Assembly: GCA_900239685.1 (NCBI GenBank)
Contig: OENT01000092.1
Span: 62,001-126,000, forward strand
Origin: Rotaria macrura
Taxonomy: Eukaryota; Rotifera; Eurotatoria; Philodinida; Philodinidae
Direction: 5' to 3'
DNA: 64,000 nucleotides
A program made the position numbers and the translations under genes. The notes under the pieces were generated by a model. It had not been told where the DNA came from and made no database searches. It saw only the letters and a list, made by a program, of their open reading frames with translations. Positions 1 through 11,446 of the stretch are shown here, piece by piece. The number at the start of each line of letters is the position of its first letter. Position 1 is the stretch's first letter.

Positions 1-2639
1 TTTTCTGGTAAAAAGATATTTTCCATTTCAGTGTCATAACTTAGGAATTACTTCGAAGCATCGATATAATTATTAACAACAGAACTTGAAATCTATTTTT
101 CAGTCAATCAGTTTTTTGTGATTCCTCTGTGAAAAGCTTTAGAAGAAGACATTAGAAAACAATGTCCAAATTACGACTCCATTTGGAATAAAATAATTAT
201 CCAGTTATAAGATTGCCTTTTCTGTATTTGCATTACACTTGCTATGTTCGGATCTTTTACACATGCTGTATTTCGACTTGTAAGTCAACTGCACAAAAAT
301 TAAAAACTTTTCTCACATAATTGGCGATGCATTTAAATGTCGCAGCATAGATGCACCAAACGTTTCGGGTAGCGTAGTGGTTCGTCATGAGCTCTGTGTA
401 CATAACTGAATCTAGTTTGGCTCCATCTTGTATCTGGACATCATATTGTTGAAGCTTAAACTGAAGCCCTTTTTGAAGAATTCGGTTGATAAAAGATGGA
501 ATTCATAGCATTTTCATTCTGTTTTTCAAAGACTGTTGCAAGAAGTGTAGCAAGTCTCATCGATAGTGTTAGATACATTTTCAAGTGTGTGTCAGTATTC
601 CCAAGAATGTCGACATCATCCTAAGAACAGGAATTAACATCATCCGAAATGCTGTTAGTACAAATATCAGTTTAAAGACTCACGAGTAAGATTCGCAGAT
701 GAAATATATGAATTTGAGGGTATATATGAAGAATTTTTTAAAATCACTTTCTAGCTGAATGATAAACCGGATCGACTGATACTTGTCATACATTAGAAAA
801 GGAGCTCTCCATATCGATACTGGCAGGATAATGTAAATACTCTATTGAATAATGTTTTTGTTCATTTAAAAAAAATGAATATTTGAGTATTTAAAATAGA
901 TTTCCCACTAATGTTGCTACGAAATGAGGAATGGAAACGAAAAGATACAACTAGACCATGCTCGAGCCTTAATAGGTATATATTCTTACAGAACAGCTCA
1001 GAATCAATTTTTAGCTCAAGACAAATTAAAAAACACGATAAAATGCATTTAACAACATAGAAAACTACATGCTTTCTCACAATTTACAGTACAATTCATT
1101 TTTCATCTCACAGAGTGCTACCAAAGTGAAAACTGCGTACCTCGTTTGACTTTTATTGAGTCAACAGCATAATAAAATAGAGTTCCATTCCTCAAATCAT
1201 CGCGCTATCAAAAATCTGCAATTCTAAGGCAGGTTTCCTTTGTGATAGTTACGACTATCATAAGAACTACTGGTTTTTGACTTTCGACTTGAAACGCAAA
1301 ATGGAAGCAGATCTTGAGGTAAATAACTTCATCAGTCTAGTTTGGGATATTCTAATTGCTTGAATGATACGATGAACATTTTATTAGAATTTGTTTGTTT
1401 GCTTTAATAGTGCTAAAATATACTGACAGGTCGATTCATAGAAAAGTGTTGAATGATGTAACATACTTGTGATTCATTTTTCTCAATGTCACTGTTTCTA
1501 ATAGAATTTCTTAAGTCGGAATTTTCGAAAATACTTCTTTCAAAAGAGGATCAAAACGTTGTGTTGAACAATTTTGCAAAAATGTCTCATCTTGATAGTC
1601 AAAATTCCAGATCTGGGCAACATGGTACCTTACGAATAGTTTATTGGAATCGAAAAGATTTACCTATTTACAGCTCAAAAGCAATCAATTCATCAGCAGT
1701 GAGACTATTCTTCTCATCAGTTAGAATAAAAAGATGAAGCTTCGCTTAATTATCGCAACGTACTTAAGTATAAAATTTGGTTCCTTCTCATATGCATCAT
1801 TCTGCATAATCCATGAGTTTCTCCTGACGTTGATGTAAATTTGGGTTATAGTAATTCATATGATCGGTTGATGATTACAAATTTTATCCCAGAGATCTAT
1901 TCAAAATTGTTACTGCTTTAAAAGGTTGAGAAAAAGAAACAAATTCACTTAAATGTTAAACGTCGATACAGTACATTGTAGGACAATGATTAATCGATCG
2001 ATATCTATTTCTTTATTGAGGAAAGGAAAATTAAAAAACACCTAACACTATACTACAGTCTAAGAAATACTGTTGATCTATTGTATTCTATGTAATTCGA
2101 TCGTTGAAACAAACTTTGTAATACAGCCTTTCAGAAAATAGAAGTGAGAACCTAAATATAACTCGGAATATAAATTAGAGGAATATTTAAAATAAATACT
2201 AAATAAGATGATTATTGTTGCGCACTCGTTTCCGTCGATTTTGAACAGACTCAAACCGTCTTATCTTACAATTAGTGATTCACATGTCAGTTTATACGCC
2301 TAACATAATATTTTCAATGATCGTCATCATATAATAGTGAAATGCCCGCTCGATGTCATTCATCTAATCCATAAAATTCATTTTTTTACGAGCATATTGA
2401 ACGATGGATCCACTAACCGATGATTTGTTAAATTTTTATAACTAAATCGATAGAATGCATTTTGTTGGCAATGAAAAATTTTAGTAAATAATTGTCGCGT
2501 AGAGAATATTATTTGATGCATGAAAGAAATTTCTGAAAACACGAAACAATATAAAATCTAAAAGCACAAATAAAAGTAAAACTAGAAAATGAAATAGATT
2601 GCTTTATATTTTATCGCTTAAAAAGTATTGTTGATGATT
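1..2639. other. Intergenic stretch, no gene seen
   Basis: AT-rich sequence with only short open frames. The longest are about 83 codons at 1486-1737 (plus) and 72 codons at 862-1080 (minus). Neither shows a recognisable motif, and I could not link either to splice-compatible neighbouring exons. No tRNA, TIR pair or tandem array was recognised. Confidence 0.5.
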
Positions 2640-3846
2640 TTATATTTTAGCTTTTAATGAAACATAATCAATGTTTGGTATGAGACGCCAAAGTTGTTCG
2701 TGTTCTGGTAAATTATTTGTTATATGATTTTGATGATTTATTGTCCTGGGTGGCAGTAATGTTTTCACTATGTTCGCGACATCTTTTGCACAACCCCATG
2801 AAAGTGTAACACCGGCACCTGAATGCCCATAGCAATGTACGACATCTATACCATCAGCTGTTTTTTCATGCTCAAGACGTATGCCATTATCTCGATAAGG
2901 TCTTAAGCCAACTTGAACTTTTCCATGACGAATTTGTTTAAGAGCGGGAAAACATTTCGCGCACATGCGAAGTATTTTGCTAGTGTCGCTTTCGTTTGGT
3001 TCTGTATTCCAATCATTCAATTGAAATGTTCCACCTAGAACAACCATATTCGATTGCGGAATAATATATGCTGTACCTTCGTCAGTGTCAAAGAAGTAAA
3101 ACGACTTTATCCATGGTGCATGAACACGTATAATCTAGACGAATGAGAAGAAATTGAAAGTATAAAACATAACAGCTATATTCATATACTTGGCCACGTG
3201 CAGGTCGAACAGTTTGATCACCAACTAAATGTCTTGAAGCTAAGCCTGTACAATTGATAACTAGATCAGCTTTGTCTTTCAATTCAATTAATGAATGAAT
3301 TTTCTTCTTTATAAACTTAACTCGATCATCTTCCGAAAGAAAGCGCAATAAGTGCGGTAAATATTTAGCAACTTCAACAGCAATCGATGACATAGCATAG
3401 CCTGATGTAGGTTTTAAATGATCAAACATCTCAAGTTCACGTTGATCTAATACTCGAGAATGTCGAGCTAATTCTGCAAACTTAGGTTTTCCTATAGTTT
3501 TATCATTAGGTTTATTCTGACCATTAAAACCTCGTAGGGAAAATGCTTCTAGTTTCATTATACCAGCACGAGCAGCTTTGGACGAAAAAAATTCACTAAG
3601 AAATATATCATATGAATAGGCAGCCCAGCGAAGAATTTTTGCATCAATATCATCAAAGCCATATGGTTCCCAATAGCCAGCTGAAACGTCACCCGTTGTT
3701 TCAGGTGTAAACTTTTCACTGATTATTGTTAGTTGAAGATTTTCATTGTTTGTATATTCTTTTAATAATGTGCACGCTGTTGTTAAACCAATAATACCAG
3801 CACCAACAATTATAATACGATACGTATCATCATTCAACGATGACAT
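2640..3846 (-). CDS. DDO: D-aspartate oxidase / D-amino-acid oxidase family flavoprotein
   Basis: Two exons, 3190-3846 and 2640-3134, are split by a 55-base GT..AG intron (3135-3189) in phase 0 and encode 383 residues. The family uses FAD to deaminate D-amino acids oxidatively, giving a keto acid, ammonia and hydrogen peroxide, usually in peroxisomes. The N-terminus has a dinucleotide-binding GAGIIG at residues 15-20. A TIISEKFTPETTGDVSAG segment and an NCTGLASR..GD..VRPARGQ segment match the family. After the join come HAPWIKSFYFF, a DWN motif, VGLRPYR (catalytic-type Arg near residue 297) and CYGHSGAGVTLSWG (about 320-333). The TIIS(E)KFTP and GL.SR.L.GD spacing is closer to D-aspartate oxidase than to general D-amino-acid oxidase, but substrate choice is inferred. 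The protein is about 40 residues longer than vertebrate homologues, mainly at the C-terminus, and ends in AKI, a weak PTS1-like tripeptide. All key motifs are intact. Confidence 0.93.
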
Positions 3847-5757
3847 ACTATGATTCGTAAACGAACAATGAAAATATGAGGATGACTATCCTTTTATCAA
3901 TACGCACAAAGTCGAGACAAAATGGTTCGTTTATCACCCAGTTTGCACATTTGAGATAAGAGAAAAGAACGAAAGCGAAAATACGGCATGCCAATACACA
4001 TTTGAAGTATGATAAAATAGTCACTGACTATGTAATAAGATAAGGATTCAAACATTGGTATCGTCATTTGAAAAGCACGCCCTTACTTTCGTTATTATGA
4101 TATAATTCAAAGAATTGTGCTCTCAATATGACATGTACAACAGGAAAATAGACATATTCTGAAGTGTAGTACCACGGCCTGTCCAGTTCAAATTTTTTTC
4201 TCGTTTCCACTATGCTGTTCTACTATATGTAACAAATACCAGAAACATTGAATACGTAGTTGCCTCGGATGAAATTTGTCCTTAAAAATATTGCACCTAG
4301 AAAAGATAAAAGCTTCAAACTTTTTTAAGCATAGGACCTTCGCTTTCGGCAGCATTATTATCGTATGAAAAGAAGCATTTCGGACCTATCCATTAGAAAT
4401 CTAGATTTTGTTTTGTTAATAACGACTGTTGAATTCGTAGGATAGAAATAATATTTTCGAGTACGTGCTATCCATTATCTCTTAAAAACCATCCCCGTTG
4501 CACCTTTTCGATACGTGTAATCTCAAGAATCTTAATGCGGCTTATTAAATCCCATGTTTAGTGTATAAAAACATATAAAAATTGTCTAAATAAAAATTTT
4601 ACGAACTTTTATCAAATAAAATCACCGAAGAACAAACTCGTCCGTTGTTTTCACGTCTTGAACATACATCCATCTTTATCATCCAGTGATTGTTTGAGAT
4701 GATGTTTTTAATCGAATATTCTAAATTATGAATACCAACATGCTAATGATTACTCCTTTCATCATATGATTTTCGATCGACAAGAATGAGTTTTGCGCTA
4801 TCTTATCGTCAATCAGATCATTTATTATCTACAAAGCACATCTCTTTCTTTCTTTATTCCACAACACCAAAAAGAAATTATAATTAAACATGACACACAT
4901 ATAAATAGACTATGAATTAACAAGAAACAAGAATGCTTCATTCAATTAGACCATGGTTAGCAAGTGAACGAGTTAGAAACGATGTTGTAGCACCAAGTTT
5001 GAATCGTTTACTGCCTAATGTTTGTACGGGTACAACTAGAATCATAATACACAAAATTCTATCAAACGATTATCTTCTCTATATGTCTCGAACAAATCTC
5101 ATCGCTTGTGTTGGAAATTATTCAAGATCCAATAGGCTCGACATATTAGTAAAAGTGTTCTAGTTGCTAAATGCCATCTCGTTATCGTGAAGATACTTTC
5201 GTTAATTAAATAAATAAGGTTATGTTGCAGCAGGTTTGTTCCTCTTGAGGTTATAATACAGACTTAAAAAATGACCCGAAAGATTTTCGATATTACTAAA
5301 TAGATCAAATGCCATTTTGAATTTTGTCTAAATTTTCAGTCAAAATAGATGCTATTTCATCCAGCTATTGAATTCTACAGCCTAGATCTGCATCATAGGA
5401 AACCAGTTCAGGATAAAGGTCAAGAAATTTTTAAAAAGTCTTCAGTTTTGGGCTGGAAATTCCATGTCATTCTATCCGCTAGCCGATTGAAACAATATCA
5501 CCTCCGTATTCTCCACTTGCATCAGAACGAACTCTTGTTGGCATTCGCTATTCGCAATCACACCTATCTACAGGCTTCGAGATTGCTTCATAGTCAAAGT
5601 AATTGTAAATACACATGGTTTCTTAACTAGTATAATATTAACATGAAAGGTAGTGAAAACGTCAAATTTCAGTGAATTCTGCTTTTTGTCCATTCATCTA
5701 CGAATTGATAGAGCGTGAACAGTTGATCACGAATGCGTAGTATTTATTGTAAAGTGA
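3847..5757. other. Intergenic stretch, no supported gene
   Basis: This lies between the oxidase gene and a foldback repeat. Two plus-strand open frames occur, at 4933-5163 (76 codons) and 5349-5630 (93 codons). In a different frame, about 5490-5595 reads as a protein-like stretch (SPPYSPLASERTLVG) that ends at a stop, possibly a gene relic. No splice-supported gene could be built. Confidence 0.4.
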
Positions 5758-5761
5758 TTAA

Positions 5762-6553
5762 TGTTTGACTGAGAAACAATTCATCCGACATGATGCCTCT
5801 AATAAGCCTGAATATGTGTATTACTAAGCGATTTGTGAACTTATTTACTTTTTTGTTAACAGGGAGATTGACTAGTTTCACATATCTCATTAAAATCACG
5901 TGGTCATCTGCAATAAGAAGTTTCTATTCTGATTCCCTGAATTTCGTTTTATTTTTAGGAAAAACGAATTTTTCTCACAAATAGTACTAAAACGAAGAGA
6001 GTAGTGTTCTTATCTATCAGTTTCTATCACCATAATTTAGCCGAACGGCAAATTGAATAGCATCTTCAAGATCAAAGTAAATATCTGCAGCGATTATCTC
6101 ATGTTTCACCAAATCTTTTTCTGTATGAAAAAGTCATCCTTGTGGGAGTACGAGTAAAATGTACCTGAGAAGGCTCACAGACCTATTTTGCACCAGACAT
6201 AGTTCTGAATAAAATATACAAGAATCGGTGAAGATATTTACGTTGATCCTGAAGATGCTATTCATTTTCCCGTTCGGCTAAATTATGGAGACAGAAACTG
6301 ATAGATAAGAACACTACTCTCTTCGTTTTAGTACTATTTGTGAGAAAAATTCGTTTTTCCTAAAAATGAAACGAAATTCAGGAAATCAGAATAGAAACTT
6401 CTTATTGCAGATGACCACGTGATTTTAATGAGATATGTGAAACTAGTCAATCTCCCTGTTAACAAAAAAGTAAATAAGTTCACAAATCGCTTAGTAATAC
6501 ACATATTCAGGCTTATTAGAGGCATCATGTCGGATGAATTGTTTCTCAGTCGA
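5762..6553. repeat. Large foldback (inverted-repeat) element, possibly with TTAA flanks
   Basis: Two arms of about 330 bases, roughly 5767-6098 and 6225-6551, are reverse complements of each other around a spacer of about 125 bases. The outer 280 bases of the arms are nearly identical; mismatches increase toward the centre. Each arm carries the same 64-codon open frame (5790-5984 plus, 6334-6528 minus) with only two substitutions seen, which follows from arm identity and is not evidence of coding. TTAA lies just outside each end (5758-5761 and 6554-6557), which could be a piggyBac-type target duplication. TTAA is common in such AT-rich DNA, so this is tentative. No transposase is present. Confidence 0.8.
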
Positions 6554-6854
6554 TTAACTTAGAATTCAATCGAATACCATTTTTTAATCACTTTTTGACG
6601 CTGAATCAGAATATAATACTTTGAAAGACTGACAAAATAATCGGAAGCATTATTTAATAAACAATTTTTAGCAAATAAATTCATTCAAGAAATACATCGT
6701 TTTTAGTCACTTGAAGCTTTGAAGATTATTTTTCAGTCGAATCGTAACCAATTTACAATAACTGTATATTCGTGATCAACTTTTCACGTGCTATCAATAC
6801 GCTCATAAATGAAAGAAAAAACAAACTCGACAGAAATTTTGCATATTCACTCGC

Positions 6855-8899
6855 TTAGATCAATTTCGTACTCTGACCTTTTGATTCTTCTTCTTGTTCG
6901 TAGGAGAATAGAGCTGTTGGTCGTCGAATTTCGTGATTAACGCTTAAAACTTGTACTTTTCGACGTTGTTTCGGTTCATCATCATCATCATTTTCTCTTA
7001 TTCGTTTGAGTGGACTTATTGTTACCGTTCTTTTTGGTACTATTGTAATATCATTGTTATTTTCGACAAGAGAAACTTGCCGTTTCAAATTTGCACGTAA
7101 GTCAATTTGACTATCCACTGTTGTTGTTGTGTTTAATGATGGTTCAACTTTTTTTTTAATTATTGTAAATGGATTAACAAGTTTACTAGCTAAAGTTGTC
7201 ATCTTTTTACTTATTAATGAGGTTTGTCGTTGAAATAATGATGTCGAAGAATCAAGTCGTTTGAGACGGTCGGTACCAAGAACTTTCTTCTGTATGGATA
7301 TTGTATCTAGTTAAGAAAAGAATTTGTTTTTACAGTCAACCGATTCATGCACAATACGACATTGATCCTTGTGTTTATAACAGATCTCGCAATACCACAC
7401 TTAACTTAGCCGAGTAGTTTATAGCTTTATAGGATGGACAACAACAAGTAGAAACTTGTTGGTATTCATTTTTTTAACTTTGAAGATCATGATTCTGAAA
7501 AAGTGAGTCTAAATTCAATTGCATTCAGCGTTATATTAGACTAATATTATTTATTACTAGTTTTTAAGACAGCTGCATACCTCGATCTCTTTGGTGCAAT
7601 GCCTACACTGATTGAAATGATGATCGATTTGATACTGGAGTATCTCTTCATTAATCAAATGCAATATCATAACACTTGTACAGAAAATGTTCAAGATAAA
7701 GTGAAAAACGGAACTGAACATTTGAATTTAGTATCATGGAAAACTATATTTTTAGTTTTTCTTGTATGTCTCAATAGTTAGTGTGTATACTAGTTACTAT
7801 AGGTTAACTACTAACTTACACATGAAGCTTGATGATAGAGATTATCTATCTACGTGACAAGAATATTCGAAATTGGTATCCGATGATCTTATAGTTACAT
7901 TTAGGTGAAAAGTGATTGCCGCTTCTGAATGTTTAGTACAATCAGACTACATTCATTGTCGGATGTTGCTTATGAATATGTAGTTTTTTCGCAGAACATA
8001 TTTTTTTAGTAATGAAATGTTTATGTGAAATTTTTTCAATGAAAAACTAACCAGAAAGAGATTTAATGGTACGCATTCCATGAACTGATGTTGATGGAGC
8101 TTTTTTCAATACACCATGATAATCAAGTGGTGATGAGGACGATGATGATGCAACTTTAGTTTGAATTTTTCCATTGTCGTCAACGGTGATGATTTTTTCT
8201 TGTGCTTCTAATAGATGACCAAAATTTCGTTGTCGTACTTCATTGGTTCGCTCAGCATATGGATATGCAACTGAATTAGGACCTAAAATAGATGTTTGAT
8301 GAGATTAGCATGAAAAATGAATCAATGGTATATATGCTACTAACGGTCATTGAATGATATTCGAGAAAGCATCGCTGGAGATAAATTACAAGTCGATTTC
8401 GATAATGTATTTGAATTAATTCGTGACGTTTGACCATCACCGATCCAATTTTCAATAACACGATTAGCAACTAAAATATCCTTTGAAAAGGTTTGTTTTC
8501 TTGTAGACTATGTTTTCCTTACTAGCTGATCGTCTTTTTAATTCTAAGGGTTGATTGACCTAGAACAATAATTACAGTGAAATAACTGACCGTTAGACAT
8601 AATTAATTACTTACTTTATCTTCTAAAAGGCGAGCCTGTTTAATCAAACGACTACGGTCAGCTTGATTATTAATGCCTAGTTTATTTAATTCATTTTCGT
8701 CGCTTGCTAAAAGTTCATCTATTGTGGAAAACCGATCAGCTAATGCCATGCTATATTTCAAAACAATACTATTGTTAACTGAGAGATTCGAATCACGAAC
8801 GATTTTCAGCCAAAATGACATGTCTAAATGAGACAAGAAATCGATTGGATTAACGAAATACAAGAGTAATTATTGACCTGATGTTAAACGATCGGTCAT
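6855..8899 (-). CDS. Unidentified protein with SAM-like N-terminal domain and nuclear localisation signal
   Basis: Six exons join in frame: 8878-8899, 8615-8823, 8523-8559, 8345-8470, 8052-8282 and 6855-7306. They encode 358 residues. All introns are GT..AG, four of them short (54 to 69 bases) and one long (7307-8051, 745 bases). Residues 9-77 start FWLKIVRDSNL and contain L-x2-LGI-x3-(A)DR-x-RLI-x-QA, a pattern resembling a SAM helical-bundle domain. The middle is polar, with a serine run and segments such as WIGDGQTSRINS and YAERTNEVRQRNFGHL. The C-terminal 150 residues are basic and hydrophilic; residues 308-325 (KRIR...KQRRK around an acidic DDDD run) look like a bipartite nuclear localisation signal. 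I do not recognise the family. Exon joins are well supported by phase; the SAM label is moderate and the function unknown. Confidence 0.75.
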
Positions 8900-10554
8900 T
8901 TCTTGTTTTATCTTCGTAAAAAGTACCAAGATAACAAAGAGTAATGAACAAAGACCAATAAATGAATAAATGACATTATGAAAGAATATGAGAGTGAATC
9001 GACGAATAGATGGTGAATGACAATAGAGGGCGTGCTGTGACGATCGTGAAATTTTCTCTTATCAATTGAGAAAATTTAAACATAGTTTTGCTCTTATACG
9101 ACGAAATATTTTGTTTTGTCACGACTGGAAATAATACATTTATTCAGATGCTGTGAAACAAAATTAAAACAAGATCATCTAATTTGAAAATAGAGTTTTG
9201 TATCTTTCACTGTAAAGACGCTGCTAATAAGATTCTCTAATACATCCGAGAGATGTCGACGAGAGGATAAATTAGAAACGCATCCGTTCTGAAATATCTT
9301 TGAATGTCAAATTCTGAAAAGAAAATCAGAAGAAAAAACATGATCCACGTACGACTGAGTACGATACATCTATATTGACTTTTCCGTTCTGTTTCATGGA
9401 ATTCTAGTGTTCGTATGCTATGTAGAATCAGTAGTCAGTGTCTCTTTCTACAAATCTGAGAAAGTCACAGGCATCCCTAGCGATGATCTTACTGCTATTG
9501 CTGAAAATATGAAAATTGGGTGTCAATAGATTTTCTTAACAAGAAATTTACAAATGTACTTTAAAACCTTTGATTTTCTTGCTTGTTTGAGCTCCGTTTT
9601 AGAGCATCAAAAAATAATTTTTCGATAACTTCATATGGAAATGTGCTGAGTGCGGTCGTTTCGTACCTGGCTAAGATAAATTTCCTTACGTTGGCACTAC
9701 CCTACCCTGCACAATTTCTAAAATTCATTACCATTACTTTACTCCATCCTTCAAAAGTCTTACAGTCTTCAACCATAACTCTAATTTCATCCTACTAAGG
9801 AATTGCTGGACCACCCTTTTTTTTTAATTCGGTCCCGTTACTAGCTCTGGTTGAAATTTTCTATAGCTTCTGATCCCAATTTTGTAAAACGCGTTCTAAA
9901 AAGAGAGTTGAAGTGTTTAGAGCAGAAATGTTTAACCTACGCCCGACTCTGCCGCAGATTGCTACAGTCAAGTTTAAGAGACATCACAGATCCTCATGGA
10001 CGTGAGCCCCTCTCCTCTATTGCAGACTGGGACAGACGTTATCAATATACGATGAAACCGTAAGATAGTGAAATATGATAATTCCAGGCGAACTTCTTCT
10101 TTATTGCAGCTCTAGAGGATTGGGTGTTTGATCGTGAGCTACTGTTTCGCAAGATAAATCAAAACAAACGGCTTTCAAGTAATGAGCAACAGTAGTTACA
10201 CCATGTTTGACATTTTAAAACACCATGAATTCACGAACAGCTTATTTTAAAGCAAATCATTCTTTTGTCAGATTAAGCCAAACTTTTTAGATTTGTTTTT
10301 CACGAAAGGAGGCACCGGGGCCATCTTAAAAAAATAACAGGTCCGTTTCCCCTAAAACTTGAAATTTTTGGTCTGAATCCAGCTCCCACTGGGCCGAGTC
10401 CCGAGCCACTTTGCAGTTTCCTAAATTCTATCCTATCTTGGTGAATATACACCATTGCCTAACCTTGCGAAGCTTGTATGTGCAGCTACCTTCACTTTTA
10501 CATATAGGAAAGAACGATAAGTAGTAATAAAAAAACTAGAGACACACTTTGGTT
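8900..10554. other. Intergenic stretch with a GC-richer, possibly decayed repeat
   Basis: No gene is supported. From about 9640 to 10480 the composition becomes more GC-rich than the surroundings and contains segments such as cccactgggccgagtcccga (near 10384). Small open frames exist at 9583-9798 and 9851-10063 (plus), without recognisable motifs. This may be an old mobile-element remnant; I could find no convincing terminal repeats. Confidence 0.35.
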
Positions 10555-10556
10555 TA

Positions 10557-11446
10557 ATGGGTGGTCGGAAAGTTTTGGCACAAAGTGTTTGTTTATTTTT
10601 GGTCCACTCGAAAATATTTCAGACGAGTCGAAATCTATGGGTTAGAAGCAGAATTTCGTGTTCTTTCAGAATATGAATTTAGAAATTTTGTGTCGGCTTT
10701 TGTTCGAGAGAAGTAAGGGAATCTTTGAAAGACCTGAAAAATTAGTTTGGACGGAANNNNNNNNNNNNNNNNNNNNNNNNNNNNNNNNNNNNNNNNNNNN
10801 NNNNNNNNNNNNNNNNNNNNNNNNNNNNNNNNNNNNNNNNNNNNNNNNNNNNNNNNNNNNNNNNNNNNNNNNNNNNNNNNNNNNNNNNNNNNNNNNNNNN
10901 NNNNNNNNNNNNNNNNNNNNNNNNNNNNNNNNNNNNNNNNNNNNNNNNNNNNNNNNNNNNNNNNNNNNNNNNNNNNNNNNNNNNNNNNNNNNNNNNNNNN
11001 NNNNNNNNNNNNNNNNNNNNNNNNNNNNNNNNNNNNNNNNNNNNNNNNNNNNNNNNNNNNNNNNNNNNNNNNNNNNNNNNNNNNNNNNNNNNNNNNNNNN
11101 NNNNNNNNNNNNNNNNNNNNNNNNNNNNNNNNNNNNNNNNNNNNNNNNNNNNNNNNNNNNNNNNNNNNNNNNNNNNNNNNNNNNNNNNNNNNNNNNNNNN
11201 NNNNNNNNNNNNNNNNNNNNNNNNNNNNNNNNNNNNNNNNNNNNNNTTCCGTCCAAACTAATTTTTCAGGTCTTTCAAAGATTCCCTTACTTCTCTCGAA
11301 CAAAAGCCGACACAAAATTTCTAAATTCATATTCTGAAAGAACACGAAATTCTGCTTCTAACCCATAGATTTCGACTCGTCTGAAATATTTTCGAGTGGA
11401 CCAAAAATAAACAAACATTTTGTGCCAAAACTTTCCGACCACCCGT
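10557..11446. mobile_element. Tc1/mariner-like palindromic element (non-autonomous) with a gap inside
   Basis: Left arm 10557-10756 and right arm 11247-11446 are near-perfect reverse complements, with two differences seen. The ends read A(T/C)GGGTGGTCGGAAAGTTTT and are bordered on both sides by TA (10555-10556 and 11447-11448), as expected for Tc1/mariner target duplications. The centre, 10757-11246, is unsequenced. The open frames that appear to run through the arms on both strands are artefacts of the N run. The right flank continues as a TA microsatellite. No transposase is visible in what was sequenced. Confidence 0.7.
10757..11246. other. Assembly gap (490 N)
   Basis: There are 490 consecutive unresolved bases exactly between the two inverted arms. 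The gap length may be an estimate. Long palindromes often break assembly, so the true spacer could be very short, or could hold a longer element body. Confidence 0.99.

Noticed and set aside
5790..6528. A duplicated 64-residue gene on opposite strands
   Set aside because: The two frames are the same sequence in the two arms of a foldback element, with no protein motif.
10635..11368. Four open frames of 196-236 codons on both strands
   Set aside because: They exist only because the 490-base N run contains no stop codons. The sequenced parts are the two arms of one palindrome.
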